Assembly (NCBI GenBank): GCA_900542295.1
Contig: UQNJ01000005.1
Location: forward strand, 1-64,000
Origin: an uncultured Eubacteriales bacterium
GTDB lineage: Bacteria; Bacillota; Clostridia; Peptostreptococcales; Anaerovoracaceae
Length of the DNA: 64,000 bases
Reading direction: 5' to 3'
Shown: positions 1 through 8,827 of the stretch, one piece after another
How positions within the stretch are numbered: position 1 is the first letter of the stretch
Layout: every line of letters begins with the position of its first letter
Notes under the pieces: model-generated
The model's input: only the letters and a program-made list of their open reading frames with translations
The model's database searches: none
Told to the model about the DNA's origin: nothing
Program-made: the position numbers and the translations under genes

Positions 1-27
1 GTACCCTAGTTATTGGGACTAGGGTAC
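1..27. repeat. 10-bp perfect inverted repeat
   Basis: GTACCCTAGT (1-10) pairs with ACTAGGGTAC (18-27) around a 7-base loop. There is no T-run on the visible side. It may continue outside the window, so terminator and element-end readings both remain open. Confidence 0.5.
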
Positions 28-175
28 CACCAACTCTTTTTGTCCTATAGGCCTTCATCGCTAAGGAGAGTTTATCCAGTACAATCAATTTTAAGTTAAG
101 ACCTGCTGCCCTATTATGACCGGTTTTTCCGTCAGCAATGCTGTAAGTCCAAAATGCTTTCATATTATGTACCAT
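1..175 (-). other. Possible 3'-truncated ORF or decayed gene at window edge
   Basis: Reading leftwards from an ATG at 173-175 the frame stays open to the window edge (58 codons), with a second in-frame ATG at 161-163 (MKAFWTYSIADGKTG...). I do not recognise the product. No ribosome site precedes either ATG, and the last visible part runs through a perfect inverted repeat, which is unusual for coding DNA. It could be the start of a real gene outside the window, a decayed gene, or chance. From about 176 to 266 I see nothing. Confidence 0.2.
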
Positions 176-266
176 TTTACCATATATATTGTAAATTAGT
201 TACGGCTCTATCCTTTTATGCAGCACCCAAATATAAACTGTTCCTAAGATATATCTCTATAATCAA

Positions 267-296
267 AAAAGTCTTCGGATCCAACCGAAGACTTTT
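267..296 (-). terminator. Terminator of pflB-pflA
   Basis: AAAAGTCTTCGG (267-278) pairs perfectly with CCGAAGACTTTT (285-296). On the minus strand the stem is followed by a T-run, directly after the pflA stop. Confidence 0.85.
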
Positions 297-310
297 AAAT
301 TCAAACAGTA

Positions 311-1015
311 TCAATATTTAACTATTTTCTTAAGCTCAACCAGCCGCTCTGCATCCATAGGCGGAACGCCTTTTAATCTGTATCTTATACCTAATTTGCC
401 GTATTTGTTCACAGCCATTGTATGATAGCCTAACAGTTCTACCTTATCTATATGCTTTATGCCTTTTATAAAGCCGTTTAAGGCCTCTATATCGGCTTCT
501 GTATCATTTATATCAGGTACTACTACATTTCTTATCCAGACATGTCTGTCGTGCTTATTTATCACGTCTATGAGTTTAAACAGTGTATCCTGTTCTCTGC
601 CGGTTATAATTTTAAACCTCTCGGGATCCGGATGCTTTATATCCAGTAAAACGAGGTCGCATTGATTTATAACTTCATCTGTATATTCATCAATATATGT
701 GCCGCTTGTATCTACGGCTGTATTTATTCCCTTTTCTTTAAGGGCTTTTATGGCTTCTATGAGAAATTCTCCTTGCAGAAGAGGCTCTCCTCCGGAAAAG
801 GTAACTCCACCCTTATCTCCGTAATAAGGCATCCCTCTTACAGCCCAGTGTACTATTTCATCTATTTCTATATCACGCCCGCCATCTTCATTCCAAGAAT
901 CGGGATTATGGCAATACAAACATCTTGCAGGACATCCTTGCATAAAAAATACAGTTCTTATGCCCGGTCCGTCAACAGCTCCAAATGTTTCGATGGAATG
1001 TAATCTGCCTTTCAT
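311..1015 (-). CDS. pflA: Pyruvate formate-lyase activating enzyme
   Basis: Radical-SAM enzyme that installs the glycyl radical on PflB in the cytoplasm. The CxxxCxxC cluster motif is at residues C28, C32 and C35 (GCPARCLYC). It is preceded by the GxVDGPGxR stretch typical of glycyl-radical activases and followed by the TFSGGEPLLQ region. At 234 residues it matches the short PFL-activase class without ferredoxin inserts. A longer ORF starts at 1081, but AAGGAGG sits ideally before the ATG at 1015, so I use that start. It lies downstream of pflB on the same strand, separated by a strong hairpin, and is probably made at lower level than PflB. Confidence 0.96.
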   Translation of the reverse strand: MKGRLHSIETFGAVDGPGIRTVFFMQGCPARCLYCHNPDSWNEDGGRDIEIDEIVHWAVRGMPYYGDKGGVTFSGGEPLLQGEFLIEAIKALKEKGINTAVDTSGTYIDEYTDEVINQCDLVLLDIKHPDPERFKIITGREQDTLFKLIDVINKHDRHVWIRNVVVPDINDTEADIEALNGFIKGIKHIDKVELLGYHTMAVNKYGKLGIRYRLKGVPPMDAERLVELKKIVKY

Positions 1016-1036
1016 TTCTGCCTCCTTGCCAATAGC

Positions 1037-1068
1037 ATACGAGGTGCTCTCTAAGGGGCACCTCGTAT
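1037..1068 (-). promoter_or_regulatory. Intercistronic hairpin between pflB and pflA
   Basis: An 11-bp perfect stem (1037-1047 with 1058-1068) has a 10-base loop. On the minus strand no T-run follows. It lies just upstream of the pflA ribosome site, so a processing or mRNA-stability hairpin, or partial termination, is more likely than a full terminator. Confidence 0.6.
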
Positions 1069-1113
1069 CGCTTTTTAGCATTTTATTTTATCAAGGATTT
1101 ATAGTCGTAATTA

Positions 1114-3345
1114 TTATACGCTCTGGTGGAATGTTCTTGCGATAACTTCCTTCTGGTGGTTTTTGGACAGTGCATTAAATCTTACTGCATATCCTGATAC
1201 TCTTACTGTCAAGTTAGGGTATTTTTCAGGGTTTTCATAAGCGTCTTCAAGAAGATCTCTGTTAAGAACGTTTACGTTCAGGTGGTGAGCTCCTCTATCG
1301 AAGTAACCGTTAAGCAGTCCAACGAGAGTAGTAGTTCTTTCGTCTTTTTCCTTACCAAGTGCAGCAGGAGTGATGGAGAATGTGTTGGAAACTCCGTCCT
1401 GGCAAGTATCCCAGTCAATCTTAGATACTGAGTTCAATGATGCTACTGCACCATGGCTGTCTCTTTCATGCATTGGGTTAGCACCAGGAGCAAACGGAGT
1501 GCCTGCTCTTCTTCCGTCAGGAGTGTTACCTGTCTTCTTACCATACATTACATTTGAAGTGATAGTAAGTACTGACAGAGTATGTACTGAATTTCTGTAG
1601 GTAGGGTGCTTTCTCAGCTCTTCTATTGTTCTTTCGGAAATCTTAACTGCGATATCGTCTACTCTGTCATCGTCATTTCCGTATTTAGGGAATTCACCTT
1701 CAGTTCTGAAGTCAACGATTACGCCGTTTTCATCTCTGATTGGATATACTTTTGCATATTTGATAGCAGACAGTGAGTCAGCTGCTACAGAGAAGCCTGC
1801 AACACCGAATGCCATAAGTCTCTTAACTTCTGAGTCAAGGAATGCCATCTGTGAACGTTCAAAGTCATACTTGTCATGCATGAAGTGAATGATGTTCATG
1901 ATGTTTACATAAAGTTCGCACAGCCAAGCAAGGTAAATGTTGAATCTTTCCCAAGCTACATCAAAGTCGATAGGGCCGTCACCAACTGCTTCCATCTGAG
2001 GTCCTACATGTTCGCCTGTTCTTTCATCAATACCACCGTTCAGGCCTAAGAGCAGAATCTTAGCAAGGTTACATCTTGCTCCGAAGAACTGCATCTGTTC
2101 ACCCATCTGAATAGCTGATACGCAGCAAGCGATGGAGTAGTCTTCACCGTATGCAGGTCTCATCTTGTCATCGTTTTCGTACTGAATTGAGTCAGTGTCT
2201 ATTGAAACCTGTGCACAGAATCTCTTGAACGGATCAGGAAGGTCTTTTGACCAGAGAACTGTAAGGTTTGGTTCCGGAGCAGGTCCCAAATTGTACAGAG
2301 TCTGGAGTACTCTGAATGAGTTCTTTGTAACTTTATGTCTTCCATCCTTACCAACACCGCCGATACCTTCGGTAATCCACATCGGGTCTCCTCCGAAGAG
2401 TTCGTTGTATTCGTTAGTTCTCAGGTGTCTTGCAACTCTCAGTTTCAGGATATAGTCGTCGATGAATTCCTGAATCTGTTCTTCTGTATAAGTTCCGCGA
2501 GCAAGGTCTCTTTCCGCATAAATGTCGATAAATGTGGAAGTTCTTCCGATTGACATTGCAGCACCGTTTTCTTCCTTGATACCTGCAAGGTATGCGAAGT
2601 AAGTCCACTGGATAGCTTCCTTAACGTCTTTTGCAGGTCCTGAAATATCATAGCCATAAGCTTCTGCCATCTTCTTGATTTCCTTGAGGGCAGTAATTTC
2701 ATTAGTGATTTCTTCTGCTGTTCTGATGTTTTCTTCGCTCATTACGTGTCTTGAAGCGATCATTTCGTGATCTTTCTTCTTTTCTTCGATAAGGAAATCT
2801 ATACCGTAAAGAGCTGCTCTTCTGTAGTCGCCGATGATTCTTCCACGACCGTAAGCATCAGGAAGACCTGTAATAAATCCAAGGTGTCTTACCTGTCTCA
2901 TTTCTTTTGAATATGCTTTGAATACTCCATCGTTATGAGTAGTTATATAGTCGAACATTCTGTCGATTTCTTCAGGAAGTTTTTCACCGTATTCAGCTAC
3001 TTCTTCTCTTACCATCTTAATTCCGCCAAATGGGCAGATACCTCTCTTCAGAGGTTCGTCTGTCTGAAGACCAACGATAATATCTTTTCCAGGTACTATG
3101 TATCCAGGTCCGAAAGCATTGATTCTCATGATTCTGCTTGCGTCTACCTTTAAAGTACCGCCTGCTTTTCTTTCTGCTACAAGCAGTTCCTGCACTCTGT
3201 CTGAACATTCTTTTGTTCTTGCTGTAGGGCCTGCCAAGAAGCTTGCATCACCATCATATGGTTTGTAGTTAAGATGAATAAATTCTTCTACTGCAATGTT
3301 TTCTGTCCAGCTGCCTTCGACAAAGCCTTCCCACTCTTTTCTCAT
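1114..3345 (-). CDS. pflB: Formate acetyltransferase (pyruvate formate-lyase)
   Basis: Cytoplasmic glycyl-radical enzyme converting pyruvate and CoA to acetyl-CoA and formate. The adjacent catalytic cysteines are seen in IACCVSAI (C407-C408 with this start). The radical glycine is in RVSGYAVRF near the C-terminus (about G718). The 743-residue length is normal for PFL. A start nine bases upstream exists, but AGGAGG would abut it. The chosen ATG gives MRKEWEGF, which resembles the standard PFL N-terminus. Upstream are a good -35/-10 pair and two TGTATACA palindromes. pflA follows. Confidence 0.97.
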   Translation of the reverse strand: MRKEWEGFVEGSWTENIAVEEFIHLNYKPYDGDASFLAGPTARTKECSDRVQELLVAERKAGGTLKVDASRIMRINAFGPGYIVPGKDIIVGLQTDEPLKRGICPFGGIKMVREEVAEYGEKLPEEIDRMFDYITTHNDGVFKAYSKEMRQVRHLGFITGLPDAYGRGRIIGDYRRAALYGIDFLIEEKKKDHEMIASRHVMSEENIRTAEEITNEITALKEIKKMAEAYGYDISGPAKDVKEAIQWTYFAYLAGIKEENGAAMSIGRTSTFIDIYAERDLARGTYTEEQIQEFIDDYILKLRVARHLRTNEYNELFGGDPMWITEGIGGVGKDGRHKVTKNSFRVLQTLYNLGPAPEPNLTVLWSKDLPDPFKRFCAQVSIDTDSIQYENDDKMRPAYGEDYSIACCVSAIQMGEQMQFFGARCNLAKILLLGLNGGIDERTGEHVGPQMEAVGDGPIDFDVAWERFNIYLAWLCELYVNIMNIIHFMHDKYDFERSQMAFLDSEVKRLMAFGVAGFSVAADSLSAIKYAKVYPIRDENGVIVDFRTEGEFPKYGNDDDRVDDIAVKISERTIEELRKHPTYRNSVHTLSVLTITSNVMYGKKTGNTPDGRRAGTPFAPGANPMHERDSHGAVASLNSVSKIDWDTCQDGVSNTFSITPAALGKEKDERTTTLVGLLNGYFDRGAHHLNVNVLNRDLLEDAYENPEKYPNLTVRVSGYAVRFNALSKNHQKEVIARTFHQSV

Positions 3346-3388
3346 ACTATACATCCTCCTAAAATTTGTTCCTTTTACCTTTTGTATA

Positions 3389-3398
3389 TTGTATACAA
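3389..3398. promoter_or_regulatory. TTGTATACAA palindrome in the pflB leader
   Basis: Perfect 10-bp palindrome inside a wider inverted repeat (3381-3399), about 45 bp upstream of the pflB start. It shares the core TGTATACA with a second site in the promoter. This looks like an operator; the protein is unknown. Confidence 0.5.
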
Positions 3399-3473
3399 AT
3401 GTTGCTAATAAAAAATGGTTTACTCAACAATGTTCATTGATTTCGTTAAGAACATAACAGTTTCACCATGTCT

Positions 3474-3503
3474 ATAATATACCCGTGTATACATGGTAGT
3501 CAA
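3474..3503 (-). promoter_or_regulatory. Sigma-A-type promoter of pflB
   Basis: TTGACT (-35, 3498-3503 complement) and TATTAT (-10, 3474-3479 complement) are separated by 18 bp. The rest of the 3346-3688 gap holds A/T-rich leader and no further gene. Confidence 0.65.
3486..3493. promoter_or_regulatory. TGTATACA palindrome inside the pflB promoter spacer
   Basis: The core repeat of the 3389-3398 palindrome lies between -35 and -10, where a bound repressor would block polymerase. Centre-to-centre distance to the other site is 96 bp, about nine helical turns. Confidence 0.45.
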
Positions 3504-3688
3504 ACATTTTTTTGATTTTTTTTTGCATTTTTTTCAGTACACAAAAATGTCTTTTATTCCCAGCATTTCAATGCATGCAGCTCCATAAAAATTTATCTTA
3601 TCAATGGAATAACAGTTAAAGGTTTTTTTGAAATTATTTACTCATAAAACCCTCTTTTTCATGTCATACTACAAATGGAGGAACAAGT

Positions 3689-4732
3689 ATGACGGACAAT
3701 TTTTTGTTAGATATTCTTAACAGCTTATGGCAGATAATTTCAATAATTCTTCATGCCCTTTCCCCTTTATTTACAGGTCTTGTTTTGGCATATCTCTTCA
3801 ATCAGCCTGTAGAATGGGTCAGGCAAAAAATATCCGGTGTCCCAAGTCTCCCTTTCCCGCAGGAAAAGCCTCCCGGCAGAAGTGCCGCAATTTTTATGAC
3901 ATATTCTTCAGTTTTAATTGTACTTCTCCTTATACTTTATGCATTTGTCGTTCTCATCATCGGTGCCATGCCGTCAGGAGACATTGCTTCAACATTTGAA
4001 AGAGTATATGATTACTTTGAATCATCTTTATCCAATATATCTTCATTCATGTCACAGCATATAGATCCCGATTATGCAAAGCAGGCTGTTCTTCATAAAT
4101 TAAAAGAACATTTTTCTTTGTCAAGCCTTATGAGTTTTGCAGCCTCAGCAGCATCAAATGCAGTAAGCCTGTTTATCGGTTTAGTTGCAAGTATATATCT
4201 TCTTAAAGATAAGGAGTTTTTTCTTTCCCTTTGGCAAAGATTTCTTTCTTTAGTTTTAAAGCAAAAAATCCATGGGATTGCCAGCGAAATTTTAAGCGAA
4301 ATAAATATTGTCGTTACCACATTTATAAAAGGTGCTCTTATCGACAGCATGATAGTCGCTTTTCTTTCTTCATTAGCTCTCTCGCTAATCGGCGTAGACT
4401 ATGCGGTTATAATAGGACTCATAGGCGGTCTTCTGAACATAATTCCTTATTTTGGTCCACTCTTTGGAATGATTCCCGCTTTCATAGTTGCTTTTGTCAC
4501 AGACGGGGCAGGCAAGGCTCTTCTCTCCATAGGCGTACTGCTTCTCATTCAGCAGATAGACAGTAATTTTATATATCCGAAAGTTGTAGGCTCATCTACA
4601 GGTCTTCACCCTCTCTTTGTTCTGATTTCAGTAAGTTTTTTCGGTTACTTCGGCGGAATTGCCGGAATGCTTATTGCTGTTCCTGTCACAGGCATATTTC
4701 AGGTTCTGGTAAAAAAATTGACTTACAGATAG
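3689..4732 (+). CDS. AI-2E family transporter (permease)
   Basis: A 347-residue polytopic membrane protein of the AI-2E/PerM/YueF family. It has an N-terminal helix pair, a central soluble stretch with the ESSLSNISSFM region, and a C-terminal helix bundle. The conserved glycine-proline-rich segment IIGLIGGLLNIIPYFGPLFG is the family hallmark. Members are variously linked to export of small signals or Na+/H+ exchange, so the substrate is not known here. Start chosen from GGAGG before ATG 3689. The 3' end overlaps the terminator of the convergent arc operon. Confidence 0.88.
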   Translation: MTDNFLLDILNSLWQIISIILHALSPLFTGLVLAYLFNQPVEWVRQKISGVPSLPFPQEKPPGRSAAIFMTYSSVLIVLLLILYAFVVLIIGAMPSGDIASTFERVYDYFESSLSNISSFMSQHIDPDYAKQAVLHKLKEHFSLSSLMSFAASAASNAVSLFIGLVASIYLLKDKEFFLSLWQRFLSLVLKQKIHGIASEILSEINIVVTTFIKGALIDSMIVAFLSSLALSLIGVDYAVIIGLIGGLLNIIPYFGPLFGMIPAFIVAFVTDGAGKALLSIGVLLLIQQIDSNFIYPKVVGSSTGLHPLFVLISVSFFGYFGGIAGMLIAVPVTGIFQVLVKKLTYR

Positions 4733-4761
4733 TTTGAACATTTAAACACTATCTGTAAGTC
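4720..4761 (-). terminator. Terminator of the arginine deiminase operon
   Basis: A 14-bp perfect stem (4720-4733 with 4748-4761), with a 7-base T-run on the minus strand. The left arm and T-run lie inside the last codons of the convergent AI-2E gene. Confidence 0.85.
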
Positions 4762-4767
4762 TCATAA

Positions 4768-5712
4768 TTACGCAAAGGTAACTGTCGTGCCTGTTTTCTG
4801 TTCCAAGGCCTCTACTGCCTTATCTAAAGATGTTATAACTGCCCTTTTCTCAGGGTTTGCTCTTACAAATTTCATTGCTGCCTTGACCTTCGGAAGCATA
4901 CTGCCTGCGGCAAAATGACCTTCTCTGCAATATTGATCCGCCTGCTCAAGATTCATAAATGAAATATCATGCTGGTCAGGTTTATTAAAGTTGATTGCTA
5001 CTTTCTCCACCTCCGTCAGAATCAGCAGGATATCTGCTCCTACCTGTTCTGCCAAAAGTTCGGCGGCAAAATCTTTGTCTATAACAGCATCCACACCTTG
5101 CAGCAAGCCATCCGGCCGTTCTATCACAGGGATTCCACCTCCTCCGCAGCTTATAACCACAGTGGAATTCCACAACTTCCTTATGGCATGAATCTCGACT
5201 ATTTTCTTGGGCATCGGCGAAGGTACAATGCGGCGCCATCCGCGTCCGGAATCCTCCTTCATAGTATAGTTTTTTTCCGCTGAAATCCGTTTCGCTTCTT
5301 CCTCGGAATAAAAAGGACCAATTGGTTTGGTAGGGTTTCTGAATGCAGGATCGTCATCTTCAACAATCATCTGTGTTGCAACTGTCACTACAGGTATATT
5401 TTTATTTCTCTTATTAAGAGCATATTTTATACATTGCTGCAAATGGTACCCTATATATCCCTGAGACATTGCACCGCATACATCAAAGGGCATAACAGGC
5501 GTGACATCTTTTGCAGTCTCGGAAGCAAGAAGAATTCTCCCGACCTGAGGACCATTGCCATGAACTACGGCTATCTCGTATCCTTTATCACATATCTCTG
5601 CAATTTTTTCACTTGTTTTCTTTACAACCTTAAGCTGTGCCTCTGCCGTCGGCTCATCTCTGCCAGATTGAAGAGCATTTCCGCCGAGGGCTATCACTAT
5701 TTTTTCAGTCAT
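4768..5712 (-). CDS. arcC: Carbamate kinase
   Basis: Last step of the arginine deiminase pathway: carbamoyl phosphate plus ADP gives ATP, CO2 and ammonia. The N-terminal ALGGNALQ and the VVHGNGPQVG motif are amino-acid-kinase signatures, and VISCGGGGIPV is the carbamate kinase version of the third glycine loop. At 314 residues it is full length. AAGGAGG lies before the ATG, nine bases after the arcA stop, so it is co-translated with arcA. It is the terminal gene of argF-arcA-arcC. No ArcD antiporter is present in this window. Confidence 0.96.
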   Translation of the reverse strand: MTEKIVIALGGNALQSGRDEPTAEAQLKVVKKTSEKIAEICDKGYEIAVVHGNGPQVGRILLASETAKDVTPVMPFDVCGAMSQGYIGYHLQQCIKYALNKRNKNIPVVTVATQMIVEDDDPAFRNPTKPIGPFYSEEEAKRISAEKNYTMKEDSGRGWRRIVPSPMPKKIVEIHAIRKLWNSTVVISCGGGGIPVIERPDGLLQGVDAVIDKDFAAELLAEQVGADILLILTEVEKVAINFNKPDQHDISFMNLEQADQYCREGHFAAGSMLPKVKAAMKFVRANPEKRAVITSLDKAVEALEQKTGTTVTFA

Positions 5713-5721
5713 ATTTCCTCC

Positions 5722-6945
5722 TTACTGTAAATCGCAACGTCTGACCGGGCAGGACATACATCTTGGACCGCCTCTTCCTCTGGAAAGTTCTGCACTTGGT
5801 ATTGTCAAAACTTTTATGCCGTGTTTATCCAACAAATCATTGGTAACACAATTTCTTTCGTAAGTTACTACAGTTCCCGGTTCAATGCATAATGTATTTG
5901 AACCGTCGTTCCATTGTTCTCTCTGGGCGGCCATCATATCCCCGCCTCCACACCTTATAAGCTCTGCTGCGGGAAGTCTTAGCTCCTTTGCAAGAATTTT
6001 ATCTAAAGCACCCCTTATGCTCTTAAAACTCAATTTTCCTCCCTTTCCTGCGGTAAGCTCATATACTGACAACGATCCTTCTATTTCTGAATGGATAGTG
6101 AATTTGTCATAATCAACCATCGTAAAAACAGTATCAAGGTGCATAAAAGCTCTGCACTTTGGAATATCAAATACTATTACCTTTTTAAATTCGGAGTTTT
6201 TAAGGAGATTTTCGGCAAAATTCTCGATTCCGGCGATTGTTGTTCTCTCAGAATATCCCACTGCAACAACATCTTTCGATAAAACAAGAATGTCTCCCCC
6301 TTCTAAAGAATAGTCATCATATATATCATAAAATTTTTTATTCTCATCAGATGCAAAATCCGGAGAATATTCAAACATATATTTTAAAAGCAGTGACTCT
6401 CGTCTTCTTGCCGGTGTATGCATGTGGTGTATATTTATTCCGTTTCCTATACACGCACCGGGATCTCTTGTAAAATACAGATTAGGCATCGGATCCATAA
6501 CATACGGATAGTCTGCTTTTGTCAAATCCGACAGCGAGCCGGTTCTTAATTTTCCAAGATCTTTTCTCTTGACTCCTTCTATAATCTTTTCCACCATATC
6601 TTCAGCTGCAAGACTCATAAGAAACGCCTTGATAGCCTCTCTTGTTCCGTCCGATTCTATAAAGCTTAAGCTTATCATGTCATCTATAAAAGCTTCTTTA
6701 ACCTTATCATCATGCAAAGCCTTTGCAGTTTCCCTGCGATAATATATTACTTCTGTTCCGTTGTCTTTCAAGACTTTTGCAAAAGCATCATGCTCTTTCT
6801 GCGCTTCTTTCAGATAAGGTACATCATCAAACAGTAGTCTCTCCATTGTAGACGGCGTCAACGCTTCTATCTCTCTTCCGGGTCTGTGAAGCAAAACTTT
6901 TTCCAGCTTACCTATTTCAGAATAATTGTGAATTCCTCTGTCCAT
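5722..6945 (-). CDS. arcA: Arginine deiminase
   Basis: Hydrolyses arginine to citrulline and ammonia. The sequence shows the guanidino-modifying-fold motifs: FTRDPG near residue 160, the HLDTVFT motif, and the C-terminal GPRCMSCP. In that last motif the first cysteine (C396) aligns with the catalytic Cys of characterised deiminases. Length 407 is typical. AAAGGAAAG precedes the ATG. It is the middle gene of the arc operon, giving substrate-level ATP from arginine and ammonia for acid tolerance. Confidence 0.96.
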   Translation of the reverse strand: MDRGIHNYSEIGKLEKVLLHRPGREIEALTPSTMERLLFDDVPYLKEAQKEHDAFAKVLKDNGTEVIYYRRETAKALHDDKVKEAFIDDMISLSFIESDGTREAIKAFLMSLAAEDMVEKIIEGVKRKDLGKLRTGSLSDLTKADYPYVMDPMPNLYFTRDPGACIGNGINIHHMHTPARRRESLLLKYMFEYSPDFASDENKKFYDIYDDYSLEGGDILVLSKDVVAVGYSERTTIAGIENFAENLLKNSEFKKVIVFDIPKCRAFMHLDTVFTMVDYDKFTIHSEIEGSLSVYELTAGKGGKLSFKSIRGALDKILAKELRLPAAELIRCGGGDMMAAQREQWNDGSNTLCIEPGTVVTYERNCVTNDLLDKHGIKVLTIPSAELSRGRGGPRCMSCPVRRCDLQ

Positions 6946-6985
6946 AAAACTTTCCTTTCTTTAGATTCTGAAGCTTAACATAAAA

Positions 6986-7981
6986 TCATGCCGTTGTGCT
7001 TACAATTACTGCTTTGATAGTGTGCATTCTGTTCTCCGCCTCGTCAAAAACTTTGGAATATCCGGCTCTGAAAACATCATCTGTCACTTCTCTTATATCG
7101 TAGCCTTTTTCTTTCTGTTCCTTTGCCAGCGTTGTTTCAAAATCGTGGAAAGACGGCAGGCAATGCATGAATATAACATCTCTGTTGCCGGTTTTTTTCA
7201 TCATTTCTCCGGTTACCCTGTAAGGCGTGAGAATCTTTACTCTCTCCGGAATTTTATCTTCTTCTCCCATGGACGCCCATATATCCGTATATATTACATC
7301 TGCGCCTTTCAAGCAGCTTTCGTCTGAGGAAATTTCTATCACGGCTCCTGTCTTTTCGGCAACTTTTTTTGCTTCTGTTAAAATTCTATTGTCTACCTGA
7401 TTAACCAGCTCTGCTGGTCCGTAAGCAACAAAATGCATTCCCATTTTCGCGCAGCCCTGCATCCATGCATAGGACATATTGTTTCGTACATCACCGCAGA
7501 AGACCACTTTTACCCGGTGAAGAGGTTTTGAAACATGCTCTTCTATGGTCATCATATCTGCCAATATCTGTGTCGGATGATCTATATCCGTAAGCCCGTT
7601 CCATACCGGAACGCCTGAATGTTTTGCAAGATTTTCCACTATGCTCTGATCATATCCTCTGTACTCTATTCCATCATAAAAACGGCCAAGAACTTTCGCC
7701 GTATCTTCAAGGGATTCTTTTTTACCCATCTGAGAACTTTTGCTGTCAAGAAAGGTTACGTTTCCTCCCTCCTGATGGCATGCAACTTCAAATGCACATC
7801 TTGTTCTTGTAGATGTTTTTTCAAACAAAAGACATATATTTTTTCCTTTAAGAAGCTGATTGCAGATACCGATCTTGGACTTGGCCTTCAAATCTTTGGC
7901 CAAATCGAGAAGATATCTTATTTCTTCAGGTTCAAAATCCATCAGAGTAAGAAAACTTCTTCCTTTTAAATTAACTGCCAT
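6986..7981 (-). CDS. argF: Ornithine carbamoyltransferase (catabolic type likely)
   Basis: Interconverts citrulline with ornithine and carbamoyl phosphate. The carbamoyl-phosphate loop STRTRCAFE and the ornithine/citrulline HCLPSFHD motif are both visible. At 331 residues it is standard length. Because it leads an operon with arcA and arcC it most likely runs catabolically (ArcB role), although sequence alone does not separate catabolic from anabolic enzymes. GGAGA precedes ATG 7981. I saw no convincing promoter or ArgR box upstream, only A/T-rich DNA between 7982 and 8110. Confidence 0.95.
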   Translation of the reverse strand: MAVNLKGRSFLTLMDFEPEEIRYLLDLAKDLKAKSKIGICNQLLKGKNICLLFEKTSTRTRCAFEVACHQEGGNVTFLDSKSSQMGKKESLEDTAKVLGRFYDGIEYRGYDQSIVENLAKHSGVPVWNGLTDIDHPTQILADMMTIEEHVSKPLHRVKVVFCGDVRNNMSYAWMQGCAKMGMHFVAYGPAELVNQVDNRILTEAKKVAEKTGAVIEISSDESCLKGADVIYTDIWASMGEEDKIPERVKILTPYRVTGEMMKKTGNRDVIFMHCLPSFHDFETTLAKEQKEKGYDIREVTDDVFRAGYSKVFDEAENRMHTIKAVIVSTTA

Positions 7982-8132
7982 TTCTGTAATCTCCTTTTTT
8001 ATTTTTTATTCTTTCCAAAAGGCGATACAAATATTATGAATTACTAAGTTGATTTCTTTCGTTAAGTCTGTTATGCTACTGTTTAATTGATAAAAAATAC
8101 AAACAAATTTTATGCAGAAAGGGTAACAATAT

Positions 8133-8674
8133 ATGAGAGAATATAATCCAGACGGATTAAAAGAAAAAAAGAACAGTATGAAAAGGCGGCAAGGAAAAGA
8201 TCTTATGCATTGCTGATTTTATTGATTCTTATTGAAGTATTGTATTTCTATAAATTCAAATCGCTGATGCATTCATTTTTCTCGGGTGCAACAGTAATTA
8301 TCGTTGCAGCTATAATTGCGGTTTTCATAACGAAGACTCTGCCGAAGTTTATAAATTCACATATTTCTTCAGGCTTTTCAAAAGAGTTGAAAAAAGTTGT
8401 TGATATATACGCAGAAAGCGGCGACGCAGAACAATTCCATAATGACTTGCTTAATATGAAGACCAACCCAAAAACCATGCGTGGTGAAGTTGTATGGTAC
8501 CTGAATATTTCCACAGTTCTTATGGAGCAAGGAAAGATTGATGAGGCAATGCTGCTTCTTAATAAGCTTGAGGCATCAGCTGATAAAGCTGAAGCTGAAT
8601 TTATCAGAAAGCATAAACAGGAACTGAAAAAACAGGGATCTGCAAAAAAAGCATCCGATAAACAGGCAAAATAG
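8133..8674 (+). pseudogene. Small membrane protein read across a -1 frameshift
   Basis: ATG 8133 has AAAGGG upstream and encodes MREYNPDGLKEKK, then this frame stops at 8214. The -1 frame carries on naturally from the same A-run (EQYEKAARKRSYALL) through two membrane helices to an acidic and lysine-rich soluble tail ending at 8674. Joined, the product is about 180 residues. The switch point is A AAA AAG (8165-8171). A missing A in the run (sequencing error or real slippage) or programmed -1 frameshifting would each explain it. A TTG start at 8210 is possible but would remove the basic N-terminus and has no clear ribosome site. Function unknown. Confidence 0.65.
8165..8171 (+). promoter_or_regulatory. 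Slippery heptamer A AAA AAG
   Basis: In the zero frame the codons are GAA AAA AAG, exactly the X XXY YYZ phase used in bacterial -1 frameshifting such as dnaX. The downstream frame is the one entered after slipping back one base. Confidence 0.5.
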
Positions 8675-8720
8675 ATTTCAGCACATATGAAACAATTCGA
8701 TGCACAGACATCTTAACGAT

Positions 8721-8795
8721 AAAACCCTGAACTTATATCAGCTGACCGGCAAATCGACTCCAATACCGCTGCTGCCGATATAAGTTCAGGGTTTT
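8721..8795. terminator. Bidirectional hairpin with 19-bp stem and long loop
   Basis: Positions 8721-8739 pair perfectly with 8777-8795 around a 37-base loop. It lies between convergent genes, with A- and T-rich flanks in both directions. Confidence 0.65.
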
Positions 8796-8827
8796 ATATT
8801 CAAGTAATCATTTGTCATAAAAACCGA

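Noticed and set aside
3017..3208. Antisense and shifted-frame ORFs over pflB, uvrA, fba, pncB and others
   Set aside because: They lie wholly inside strongly supported genes on the other frame or strand and have no ribosome sites.
7982..8110. ArgR boxes before argF-arcA-arcC
   Set aside because: Only loose A/T-rich partial matches such as ATTCATAATATTTGTAT; too weak to call.
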